From NCBI RefSeq assembly GCF_963675165.1, contig NC_087378.1, forward strand, positions 2,101,525 to 2,165,524: a DNA stretch of 64,000 bases, in the 5' to 3' direction. This document shows positions 1 through 11,800 of the stretch, piece after piece. The translations under genes and the position numbers were made by a program. The DNA comes from Halichondria panicea. Taxonomy: Eukaryota; Porifera; Demospongiae; Suberitida; Halichondriidae. The notes under the pieces were generated by a model. It did not search any database and was not told where the DNA came from. It worked only from the letters and a program-made list of their open reading frames with translations. Each line of letters begins with the position of its first letter. The stretch's first letter is position 1.

Positions 1-3000
1 GAGCGGTATTTCTCCCAATGAGGGACCTCCTGGCACCAAGATTACCATCCGAGGAGAGAACTTGGGAGAGAATAAAGATGATGTGATAGGTAAACACTAT
101 AAAATGAACGATAATTTAAACAAAATGTAATAGCGCAACTATCTTAGGGGTGCATTTCAATACTTCTCTGTATCTCTCTCTCCAGCACTGACTCTCAACG
201 ATAAAAGTTGTCTGGAGTCCCTCGAGTACTTTTCCTCAAAGAAGCTGGTGTGTTTGTCGCCGGACATAGTTGGCAGGAGTCATATCATTGTCACCACTAG
301 ATCCGGTGGAGAGGGCACTTGTCTGGTTTATTTTACTGGTCTGGTGGTCGAACCGAAGCCACAGCTAGGTATAATAGTCTGCGAGAAAAACTAGAGCACC
401 ATATAAGCTTACTGGTCACCCTCTAGTTACTCAACTAGCAGTGAATGACATAATTGTTAAACTGTTCACGGGTTTATAAAATAACAGACATCATCTCATG
501 TATCTGCCACTCCCAGATACCCTGATGGAGTCGGATGTGTGGATAGATGAGGCATACAACCCCCTCACCCCTGGACTGTCCACTGCTGTGCCCGAGCGTC
601 CTGCCTATATGCAGCTGTCTGTCGAGCCTCTGGGCGTGCCCGGTGCTTTCAGGAAGGGCCCAAAGTTAAACCCCTCTCAAGCTAACCTGGAGAAACTGTT
701 CCCAGACTGTGAGCTCTTAATGATTTTAATGTTGTGTGAGAACTGCTTCTACTGTCGATGCCTGTAGTTATACTGTTGTTTTGAGGGTACCATAAGTTCT
801 CGTTGGTCCGGGTCATGGTTTTGCTTCCTTGATAGCAACACTATTAGTTAGGTACATTTCACAATTACCCTTTGACCTAAAGGACTAGTTTGTTAATTAG
901 CCATTATACATTTCTGGCTGCAGGTAGTGGTAATCTTTTGTCGCCCAAATTCAACCCCAAGTGGTTCCTAGTAGAGAGGCATCGCTCCACCTCATTCAGT
1001 GACCTAAAGAGAGGGCTTGTACAACTGCGTCACGAGCTGAACAGGAGTGAGGAGGCCCCTGTCCTCTTCATGAGGGACAACCTGCTCACCTTCTTGCAGT
1101 CCTACGACACCCTCTCTGGTATCCTAAACTGTTGCTGAAGCATGAATATAAATATCCTTGTATCAATCGGTCGTGAATTGTCTTGATTTGTATTTCTTGT
1201 CACTGCTCAGATGTGAATGAGCTGTTGATTCGCAATGAGAGTGAGACAGTTGGAGGGTCCCTCACTGACAAAGTGGAGGAGTTGCTCAAAGGTATGCATG
1301 GTTGTGATAGCCCTACCACACACGCCTATTCTGGGTGTGCTCTATACTACAGTTAAGGGGTCACCCCCTCCCCCAGTTAGAATGTCATAATTTGTAATTA
1401 AGTCCCCCTCTATACTACAGTTAGGGAGTTATATCAAGCTACTCCCTCCCTCCTTCCCCACACACACACCTTCCCCACACACACACACAGATGCAGCCAC
1501 TCACGCTGAGGAGGTATTTGAAGGGATCATTAAGTGCAAGATGCGGGCAGACACGACAAGAAATGGTCTCACTGTCCTACAGAGGTACCGTTTCCTCTTC
1601 AACCTACCTCGCAGCATTGAGAAAAACATCACCAATGTAAGATCAAGTCCATTGTTTTGATAGGCTCATATGATACATGTATGAGGTGCTAGAGTGGTTA
1701 AAATGTGTTTGCCTGACCTTTTACCGTATTACCAAGTTTCAAACAGTACTCTTTCCATCCAAGTTTTCGCATAGGTCACCAGCAAAAGACTCGCAAAGGA
1801 GAGAGCATGCAATTCATAATAGTTAGAAACACAATCAGGCTTGTAAAGTGTCATTCACAATTGATTAACTACAGATTTGAAATAATTATGGTATAGAGTA
1901 CTCTCTAAATTGTGCAGCATATGTTATGATTGTAAGACATGTACGTACATGTATGCTGTACACTCACACACAGGGTGAGTATGATCTGGTGACTACAGAC
2001 TATGAGAGAGCCAAGTCACTGTTTGCCAGTACCCAGGTAAGCAGAGCCACACACCCGCAGTCACGTCACCCCCCACCCTCTCAGGTGAAAGCGTTCAAGA
2101 AGGTGATGGATGAGGTGGAGAAACAGATTCGTAGTTTCAGGCACAACCTGAGGAGGAAGTTGCAAGTTCTGCCATCCAGCCTGGAGGAACAGAAAAGGAT
2201 CATCAAGTGAGTGCCAAACTATCTCTGATTGTATTTCTAACACACCTTTTACCTTGCCTATGTACTTTTTTTGTGACTGTATGAACTATCCATTATAATA
2301 ATGCATTGTATTAAGTGTCCATTATCGTTATACCCTCCCCCCACACACCCACACACATACACTCACACACACACTCACCGTACACATACCCACACACACA
2401 GATATCTCCTTGAGCTGGATTGCGATGGTAACCCTGCTTGGGAGTGCATCACCAACGTTCATCAATGGCTACTCAAGCTCCTCTTCACCTCAAAGAGCAA
2501 CCACCAGAATCCTGACCGTCCCTTAAAGGGGCCCGGGGACTTATCGTCCCTTCCTGCCAGTCTGGTGATCGCACAGGACATACCTCCTGACCTACCCCCA
2601 CGCAGAGGAACTGCCTACACTGATGGAGAGTCTGATCACTCTCGCACTATGTCTACTATGTCTGATATCAGCTTTGCCAGCAACACCTCGTACAGTTCAG
2701 GTGAGAGTTCCGTAGTTACTCTGATTGTACGATATTTCTCTCATAATATATAAACACCATAATAGAATAGTCTCACAAAAAAATAATTTTCTAGCACTGT
2801 AATTACGTCAACTATAATACTAATGGTTGATACTTTATTAAGATTCACCACATATGCTGACTCAGCACACATGTATACAGCACCTAACGGTTGATACTAA
2901 ACGAGGCTATACCTGCTTGCCTTCTTCGTACCTGCACGTTTACCTTATCCTTTAATTTCCTACAGTCCCACCCCCAGTACCTCCCAGTCCACTGCGGTCC

Positions 3001-6000
3001 TTCCAGGTGAACCCTAGCTCTAGTGGGCGTGGATTAGATATCAGTGGTCGTCCAATGAATATCCTGTTTGTGGAGGAGATAACGGACATTGTGTGTGAGA
3101 CCTTCTCCGACCTGTGGCAACTGGGGAGAGCGTATTTCTCAGGCTCCCTGTTTCAGGGGGTCTTGCTAACGGAGAAACAACAGCAGCTGGCTACAAACTG
3201 TGGAGTCAATCAGGCACGGTTCGAGGTGAGCACTGAATCAGGATATACACTGCATAGTGGTGTGAATTCCCCTTGCTTGAATGTATTTGCTGACTAGACT
3301 GTAAAAGCATTTGAAATTAACGTCTAGTTATTAGGATTGGCCAAGGAAAACAAGTGAGAGAGGCTTAACGCTTACAGATGTACATGTATACGTTCTGTCC
3401 ACAATTCCATGAACAGTGGTAGTCACATTATCAAGAGATCGACGGATACATTAGCCTCGAATCCAGGCCTCTCAAGGCTACTGATGCATAATTATACTGT
3501 CTGTACACAAACATGTAACATAGCAAATACGTACATATCACACTGTTTTCACGTACATGTACCCCATCTTTTATTCAGTCGATGATCCTGGAGATTGTGG
3601 AGGTGTACACAGACATGGTGAACAGCTCACTGTTCGATGATGCCTATGAGCAGCTGTCACAGAAGAGGAAAGAACGTCTCGGAGAGTGGAACAAGTTTAA
3701 CGACCCTCTGGAGAACTCGGGGGATTGGCTCCCACAGATTGTCCGACAGATAAGGTGTGTATAAATAACCCTGTGTAGTATACAGCTGGTCTATAGACAT
3801 AGTACTGTATTCCCCCCCCCCCCCCCCCCCAGAGAGTGTGTGGGGTCACTACAGGGCCTGTCCCTACCAGAGAAGGCAGTTACCATCACCACACAGCTGG
3901 CATTCAATGTGAGGACACTCTGTGCAGACACTCTCTTTGAGAGAACGGCAAGAGGTGAACACCTGCATGTATATGTACATGGTGGTGTTAGATACGTACC
4001 ACTTGTATTGGCTAGCTGTTGGGTCCCATATTCTCAAAAAGTAAAGTAGCTATAAGAAGCTCCACTCCATGTGCCATGTGTAACTGAAATAATTCTGATT
4101 AGCCAAAACTTAAAATTCTGAAGACTCTTTCTTTCATCACACACACGCACGCACACGCACAACATCTGTAACCCCCATCCTCACACAGACATTGAGGAGC
4201 TCCACAAGCGAGAGGACTGGCGAGTGCAGGCCGAGGCAGGGGGCATTGTGACCAGTCTCCCTGTCCTGTTTGAGAACATGGTGGTGGAAGTGCTCATAGC
4301 TCTCAAGGAGATTGTGGTGGACTCTCATTCGGAAGTAGTGGACCACCTCAACCAGGAACTCCTCGACAACTCACGCCAACACTTTCACGCTTTACTAGAG
4401 GTACGTACATGTAGGTACACTTGGTATGAGCCGATATGGAAGCAATATATACCTTTGCTAACAGATGACTCACAATGAATTTATTTTGTATTTGCAGCAC
4501 TTTATCAGCTGCTTTGACTACCTTGCCTTTCATAAAGATAAATCAACAACGTAAGCCCTTCCTCACTAACACATGTGTACTGCCTTATGTGTGGTCCCTC
4601 TTGCAGTAGTACCAACGGACGAAATGTAGCTGGCACTAATGAGGAGGCGGAGGGAGACACACCCACTAGTGTAAGTCTAATTATGGAGTTTATTTATAGG
4701 CAGGATTTCATACAGAGGGGGGGGGGCGCCCTGGGACCGCCCCTAGAAATCTGAAATTTAATATATTTTCCCCTAAAATATCTACTATCTCATTAAAAAA
4801 AAAACCCCAGACCCCTGAATCAGCTAAATCTTGTATGAAACCTTGACTGGTGTAGATATTTTTGATTAGTCTGCACGATTATAACCTTTGTTCCTAGGAT
4901 GAACAACTCCTCACGATCCTGAGCAACCTGCACTACATGAAGGAGGAAGTGATCCCCCGACTCTTTCACTGCTTTGCCAGTCACGGCTACCCCCCGGCAG
5001 ATTTGGTTCGAGAGGTCAGTTTCAGTACTTCCCCTTGTACTGTTACTAACAGTAGTACGTACAGTACATACTAGCCTGCCTACTAATGGCTCCCTGTAAC
5101 AAAAGTCGTCTCATTTGACACTGAGCATAAGGCAAAATGCTGATGTTGGCATTCCATAGCACACGTTTCATCAACTCAGCACAAGTAAAACAAAAACCAA
5201 CACAAGCCTGGTGTACAGGTTTAACCAAATTAAGTGTTAGTTCCTGCAACCACTAGTCTAAACAATACAGCACCAGCTGGCTTGTGGCTGCTCTTGTCGG
5301 CCCTCTTGCCCCATCTCCCTCATCTGGTCCATCGTCTCTTGTGGCTGCTCTTGTCGACCCTTTTGCCCCATCTCCCTCATCTGGTCCATCGTGTACAGTT
5401 GCTTGTACGTCACAAAACAGGACTTGTTATAGCTTCTGTTTGTTTCCTCCTGACTCGTTTTATTACCCTCCATCTTAACTGATGCTCCACTTTTGTCTGT
5501 TTGCTTCTTCTCTCCTAAAAACCAACGAAATTTTTGCTATTGATTAAGTGGGCTTTTAATCTAAGTTAATGTACTATAGTATAGCATTCTTATAGGCTAA
5601 TTCTTTATGATTGGTTGATGTAAACAAAATTATCCGTCTCAGATTAGTGAAACCTGACAAATGAAATCTATCTAGATATTAATGTTGAACTTTTGAGATC
5701 GTGACAAGATATAAAATAACCGGATATCGGCTACACTGTATCTATCAACAACAGATAGTGAGCTTACCTTTATTCATTCTTTTCTATTCACTTGACTGAC
5801 AAAGAATGGCTCTAGGTTTCTTTCTGATGCAACAAATAATCTCACGTGATACGGGTTATACCCGGTTTAGCTAACGAAGGAGTGTTTATCCCATTCCAAT
5901 AAGTATCACTTGTTAGAATCCTTCCTACTGTAATACAAAATAGAGTTTTAGATATTTACTGTATGGTTGACTAAGAAACTTTGTTCTCTGTACAGATGGT

Positions 6001-6987
6001 GCTAGAGCAGCTTTGTAATTTGGACGAGAATATATTCACTGAGTACATTAAACGTAAGAGTGAGAGTGTGACAGGAATCATGGAGGAGGGTATGAAGGCT
6101 GGGTTCTTTGACTGGGAACGTTGTACAGTGCCAGACACTGTACGTAACTATGTCAAGGAGGTGCTGTTCAACCTTGTGATCATCCATGCTGAGGTTAGTA
6201 ATTTTAGTAGATCATTTTATATCCATGCCTTTTGTCTTTTCTACTTTGAAATTCGTAGGTACATGCAGTTTCGTCTCGAATTGTGGAGCGAGTTCTTCTT
6301 CGATTGGTGGAGTTACTCTCAGCCGAGTTCCTCAAACTGATCACCGAGCAGGATAACTTCAGCTTTCAGGGGATACTCTATGTGAGGGAATTCCCCTATT
6401 GCCTTGTTCATAATACCCACCCCACTCCGACACACACAGGCATACATTGAGCTAGCGTCGTTGGAGGAAGTGATGGAGCTGTACTTGAGTGAAGAATCAT
6501 TGTCCAATTTTGGGAGCTGCAGAGAGTACCTTTCTGAGTGGGACGTGGAAGCCGATGACAGGTGAACATCTCAGTACACAATTGAACAGTGTACTAATAA
6601 ACACTTTTAATAATTATTAGGTGCATAGTCACTAACATACCTAAACATTCATTACACCCCCCCCCCCCCCCTCCCACACACACACACACACACATATGCA
6701 GTGTACACAAAGCAGTGGATAAATTCAAGGAGAAAACCAAGCTTCAACTTCGTTGCTTCAGAATGGTGGCCAGCAGCACAACGCCAGAGATGGAAGATTC
6801 AGGAGAGTTCTGTCAACCGGAGATCACACCCAAGAAGGAGGAGCCAATATTTAAGCCTCGGGAGCCTTCAAAAGCGGAAGTCAAGCCTCCCAAAGAGGAA
6901 TTCAAGACTCGCAGAGAAGAACGTGGTATTGCGGATGAATTTAAGAAAGTCAAAAAATATAAACCAATGCCAGAAGGCTTTGATTAG
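1..6987 (+). CDS. EXOC2: Exocyst complex component 2 (Sec5), 5'-partial
   Basis: Subunit of the exocyst, which tethers secretory vesicles to the plasma membrane. About 1,033 residues are readable. The model begins inside the N-terminal IPT/TIG domain ([20 protein letters not shown]), the Ral-binding region in animals, so only a dozen or so residues are missing. Exons: 1-89, 186-368, 517-708, 924-1118, 1211-1291, 1491-1636, 1974-2036, 2085-2206, 2402-2700, 2966-3225, 3579-3754, 3833-3954, 4189-4400, 4498-4550, 4607-4670, 4898-5014, 5996-6193, 6259-6381, 6440-6561, 6702-6987; all joins keep frame. Family landmarks include [20 protein letters not shown], the segment DYERAKSLF, and near the end MKAGFFDW and [11 protein letters not shown]. 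After the usual C-terminal segment [13 protein letters not shown], about 65 extra Lys/Glu/Pro-rich residues precede the stop. The human protein ends at that segment (924 aa). The intron at 5015-5995 is unusually long for this gene. Confidence 0.95.
3812..3830 (+). repeat. Poly-C run forming a polypyrimidine tract
   Basis: About 19 consecutive C immediately before the AG acceptor of EXOC2 exon 12. Similar C-runs stand near acceptors in other plus-strand genes: 6657-6672 (EXOC2), 31007-31025 (LST2), and 39046-39061 and 40339-40346 (TTC31-like). Confidence 0.9.
4702..4845. mobile_element. Small MITE-like element with GGTTTCATACA ends, in an EXOC2 intron
   Basis: The 144 bp between coding exons starts with CAGGATTTCATACAG and ends with the near reverse complement, reading CAAGGTTTCATACAAG on the minus strand. 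It has no coding capacity and carries G-, C- and A-runs inside. The ends resemble those of the element at 36853-37089, so both may belong to one non-autonomous DNA transposon family. Target-site duplications were not resolved. Confidence 0.4.
5281..5394 (-). repeat. 57-bp tandem repeat (two copies) in the longest EXOC2 intron
   Basis: Two consecutive 57-bp units (5281-5337 and 5338-5394) differ at only a few positions. The unit is a multiple of three. On the minus strand it reads without stops as a 19-residue Gln/Glu/Met-rich repeat (MDQMREMGQ followed by GRQEQPQ) inside a 71-codon open frame at 5258-5473. This may be a captured piece of a repeat-protein exon or chance. No complete gene can be built around it. 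Confidence 0.6.
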
Positions 6988-7339
6988 CACTTTTTATCCT
7001 CTCACAGAATAACCCTTTGCTATAATTGATTTGTATGTCTAAGCTAGTAGTTTTAGCTTTTCATGTTCTCTATAATTATTACGCATAGTAGTCATCTTGA
7101 AAGTTTATTCAGCACTGTGTAATGTTAATCATGCTACAATGGAATTCTATTATGACCAGTCGTTGTATTGTGAATATGTTGACAGTGACATGAATACCAA
7201 CTGACACATTGTACAGTCCATAAACTAAAATGGGATGGGTGTGCATAGTGTTATATATATGATTTCATCTCACAAATTAACACAAAAAAGGTGTCAACTA
7301 TTGCATGGTTATTAAATTAACGGTTGCTATATAGCTTGC

Positions 7340-8658
7340 TCAGACCCCCCTTGTGATGGGTTGTGACAGCTCCTCAATCCTGGCTGAAGCTTTTGCTTTC
7401 TTTGCAGCCTCACTAACATTGAAAGCATCGGGATTGAACTGGACATGATCCATCGTGTCTCGAATTATGGGCTTGGACAAATCATCCAGCCTGAATAAAA
7501 ACAAAAATTGCTTTTTAAGCGTATATATGGCTTTGTGGATGTTAACTGACCTGTTACTAGCCATTGCATTCTTGGCTCCAGTGCTGATCCTCCACACCAC
7601 TTCTCTACTCAGCTGGTAGCCATCAGCCAGTCTTTTTGGTTTGGCTAAGTCCATTACTCTGTCAGAAGGGGTAGCCTGTAGTGCTGCTGTGGGGACTGTC
7701 CATTGTGGATCACGAAATGGACCACCAGGGCGAGATTTTGGTCTGGCAAGACTCTCAATGTACTCAGAGGGTGTAGCACTCATAGCAGTAGCGCTCACTA
7801 TAGTCTCAACCTGATAGTTACAAGTAGTATAATTTCTTAGCCATTACAAACTCAACAATTTCGAACCTGTCTGTTTGGTCTGTAATCAGAATGTGTTTGC
7901 TTTGGCCTGGCCAGTTCAGCCGTTCTTGGTCTCACTACAGGATTGCTCCAGCTCCTAGCTCGAGGCTGTGATTGCCATATGGATGAGGTTCTTCCACAGC
8001 CGTACACAAACTGGGGTCTGTGCTCAATATGGCCAGCTGGTGCTGTCTTGTGTCTTGCCAAATAAGAGATACGATCTGAGGGAGAGGCAGTCATGGCTGA
8101 GGAATTCAATTGCCAGATCTGAGAAGTCCGTCCACAGCTGTAATAGAACTCAGGACTGCATGTGTGTGTGTGTGTGTAAATGTAGGCGTATATGCATATG
8201 CGCATGAGGTTGAGTGGGTGTACGTGTAATGGTACAGCTTACATGTAAATGTCTGGTTTTAATTGATGCTTCTTTGGCCTGGCCAGTGAAGAAATCCTCT
8301 CAGTAGGTACAGCTATGAGGGTAGCAGGATTGATGGGGGACATGGGCTCCTGGTTGCCCCACGCCACATTTTGACTGCAGAATATACGCAAATTGACAGT
8401 CGACACTCATTCACGAACTGATATGACTGATTATATATGCAACAGTAGAAATTGCAAATCTGTGATGCTCACCCGAAACTAGTAAACCATGCTGCTTTCG
8501 ACTGTTTTGGAATTGCCAGCTTCTGTGAATACGTCATCTTCATGCCTGGATGGGTAACTATGGCTGTGGGGCATGGAGTCACAAAATAAATCAATTTCAG
8601 AGCAGTATCACTAGATCTATGTAGATTATTAGAGAGCAACCCACGTACCTGCAGACAT
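7340..8658 (-). CDS. SPMAP2: THEG-repeat protein (sperm microtubule associated protein 2-like)
   Basis: Predicted 310-residue protein from six exons (8649-8658, 8473-8563, 8243-8374, 7867-8155, 7551-7810, 7340-7490). It consists almost wholly of THEG repeats, short units built on a core like R-I-x-x-L-A-x-P-K. About eight are visible: KLAIPKQ, RISSLARPKK, RISYLARHK, RTAELARPKQ, YIESLARPK, RVMDLAKPKR, RLDDLSKPI and RIEELSQPITRGV at the C terminus. In vertebrates the family (THEG/THEGL) is testis-enriched and linked to sperm and axonemal microtubules; a ciliary or spermatid role here is inference. The start ATG lies in a 10-bp coding exon followed by GTACGT. The donor after exon 4 (GTTCGA) is weak. 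The gene is head-to-head with the SFI1-like gene and tail-to-tail with EXOC2. Whether it corresponds to THEG or THEGL cannot be decided. Confidence 0.87.
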
Positions 8659-8877
8659 TGCAGCTCTCTCCTGCGGTTCTCACACCTTGTGTTTGTTCAA
8701 CCTAGATGTGCAAAAGTGTAATTGCGTGGGCGTAGCTGACCAACTAGCACTGGCAACGGTATCCCATGGAAACACTTCATCTTACATAACAAATAAGGTT
8801 CAAGGGTTCAAGAGGAACCGCTGCCGACCCTGTACCGTACTTGCTGCAGCTAGCTGCTACAGCTAAGGAGCTGCATT
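8659..8877. promoter_or_regulatory. Probable bidirectional promoter between SPMAP2-like and SFI1-like genes
   Basis: Only 219 bp separate the two divergent start codons. No TATA box or third reading frame is apparent. Both 5' UTRs and any shared promoter must lie here unless one gene has an unseen upstream exon. Both products belong to centrosome, cilium or sperm-microtubule families, so shared ciliogenesis control would make sense. This is inference from spacing. Confidence 0.55.
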
Positions 8878-11800
8878 ATGACTGACTACTCTCGAAGACA
8901 GAATGTGCTACAACAACTGAACTCTCAGCTGCATTCTAGGAGAGAAGGGATGCCTGACCTTGGAGTGACTGGCTCAAAGCTCCCCCTCCTTGACTCAACC
9001 AAAGGTTCGTAAAAATATAATAGCTGTCCTGTAATAATTTATTGTTCCATGCCAGGTATCAAAGAGCTGAAACCGAGCAAGATACCACGCCCCTTAACAC
9101 CGACACGCCCCCTTCCAGCCACAGGCTATGTCTCCGAGATCCTCACAACTCACAAGTCCACACCTCACACGCCCACACCACACTCCAATAAAGGCATAAA
9201 GGTAGTCATGCATGGACTACCCCGATCTAATGGTAGTGAGGAGATCCACAGATGCACTCAAATCAAGAAGACAGTATCATCAAAAACAATCCCTAACAAT
9301 CATCTAAAACGAGGCAGTCAGTCTGTTACAAATGAGGCGAAGAAGACTACCAAAACAACAAACAAGAAAAAGGTTCCTATAAAGTTGTCTGGAGATATTA
9401 AAAGAAGAAAATCGAAGCAGCGGTGAGTTGAAAATGCTGAGATACGCCAATTGAATTTCTCTACTGTGAAACGTTGTGAATGTGCTCCCCTCTTTCTGCA
9501 CAGGTATCTAGCTGTCAAGTATGGGAAGGTGTGGATGAGGAAGGTGTTTGGACGGGTTCACCCCGCGGCTGCTAGGACCTGCCATGCCCACCACCTGGTG
9601 AGGAGAGTGTTCCGTGTGTGGAGTGCCGAATGGTGGACAGCACGAAGAGAGTGGAAGCTCAATATACGAGCAGAGTGCCATGATAGGTGGGCACTTAACT
9701 TGAAAACTTTGCTATGACTATTTTAACCCATTTTCCCCTTATCTCAGATATCGACTGTGGCAGTTGGTCTGGGCAGCATGGACCCACTATACCCTCGGTT
9801 GCAAAGAGAAGAGGAGGCTACGGCAAATAGCCGATGGCTTCTCCTCTACACACGTCACACGCCTGGCCTGGCATGAGTGGCGGGAGTATGTGGATGTGAG
9901 GAGGGCGAGGGGCGTGGTCAAGAGACAGGCTGACGAGTGGAGGTGTGGTAGTCTGGTGAAGTGTGTCTGGGTGAGGTGGAGGGGGGCAGTAGAGGAGGTC
10001 AGGAAGAGGCGAGCTATGGAGACACTGGCACTGCACCATTGGGCACACAGGCTCACTGAACAGGTTCGTGTATATTCAGATTTTAAGCCAAATTATTAAT
10101 AGACATAAAGATATAAATACCACCCAACTTTCTGAAGGCACATTTCATCCACGACAGTTGTCTCTAAACTCTATCACATCCATAGCTTCTTGTTGGTGTA
10201 CAGCTAATGACTGATATTATAATTGTCTCGCGCTTGTACAGGTCTGGCAGGTTTGGTTGGAGCGACTTCACATCAGACAAGTGCTGCAGCGTCATGAGGA
10301 GCTGGCAGTACATCACCACTCCCAGACTATCCTCCTTAACACATGGGCTGGGTGGCGAGAGTACATCGTCATCAGACAAGACAAGAAAGCAATGAGAGGT
10401 GTGATAATTCATGGTAAAAACCCTAGCTGTCTGTTTTACATACAGGTCTTGCTGTGAGTGCTTATTACTCTAAACTGGTCTCTCGTGTGTTTGAGACCTG
10501 GAGGGAAAGGTTTGAGAGAGCTCAGGAGATTGCTCTATTCCAGGAGCTAATTATAGAGAGAGGACAACTGGCTGTAAAGAGGAGAGTTTTTCAACACTGG
10601 AAGTTTTGTATCCTATGGTCGAGTAGATTCATTCAGAATTGCACGAGGTGTACAAGCCCCTGCACTTCTGTTTTAACCATCTGTTCGGGGCTGGTAAAGC
10701 ACAGTGCAGTGCTCTGCTTGTAGAGTACTAAACCATTTTGCTACAATCTTTAACTCATTCTAATAGACATATCTCTTAGAGAGTACAAGGTGCACTTGTT
10801 GGAGCTGACTTCTCAGGTCAACCAGCTCTCACTGAAGAGGAGGGCTCTCCATCGATTCAGAATGTACAACCAGCATCAACGGAGAAAGGCAGTCAACCAA
10901 CAACTAGCAGCTTCACATCGGATAAAACAGGTGGGCAGCCTAAATAAATCATCCCACAGTTGTAGCAACAAACCAATAGTTATTGACATCCTTGTTGCTT
11001 ATTTGGAACTTTCATGATTTTACTGTACATACCTTAGCTCCTGTTGTGTTCTTGGAGTGTGTGGCTGCGAGGGTGTGAGCATCGTGAGGAGATGAAGATG
11101 GGCCCACAGACCCGAGTGGCCCAAGCTCACTTCACCTCCGTGGTCACCTGGAAGGTGCTGGCTGCCTGGGTGCAGTACACCAATCATCGCAGACAAAGGA
11201 ACCAACTGTACAGAGTGGCAGATGAACAGTTTAAGACTTATGCTCTGCCACGGTTAGCATTAAAAATTGCTTTCTAAGTGGCTCAGCCATTGTATGTACT
11301 TGCATAAATACCTATGAAGTTTAGTGCTGCCTCAAACGCATGTTTCATGTGATGCTGTGTGTGTTAGGTGTTTTCGTGCCCTGAGGGTGAATGTTGAGAT
11401 ACAGCTATACAAAAGAGACCAAAAGGAGACCGCTGAGGACTTCAGAAAGGAGACAGTACTGAATATGGTCTTCTACAAATGGTGGAGAGGGGCTCAGTTC
11501 AGTCAGGACATAAGGATGCTCGGCAGAGTGGTACGATTCCTGTGTACAATCCTCCTGCTTTGAACCCTTTAATATACTCTAGTTATCCTTCACTGTTCTC
11601 TTCTCCATGCAGGCCATTCTTCATGATGAGGAGGTCAAGAAGAGGCATCTGCTCAAACTGTGGAGGGCTCGTACTAGAGAGAGAGGGAGACACTCTGCAC
11701 AAGAGGTGAGTAGCTACATGTAGTACTGCCCTTACCCTACATTGTGTGTGTTCTGTGTACAGGGGATAGCTAACACTCACTATCGCCACTGGAAGATGAG

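Noticed and set aside
2301-2753. Long open frame starting in CA-rich DNA before EXOC2 exon 9
   Set aside because: Only 2402-2700 is coding. The upstream THTHTH text comes from an intronic CA repeat before the acceptor.
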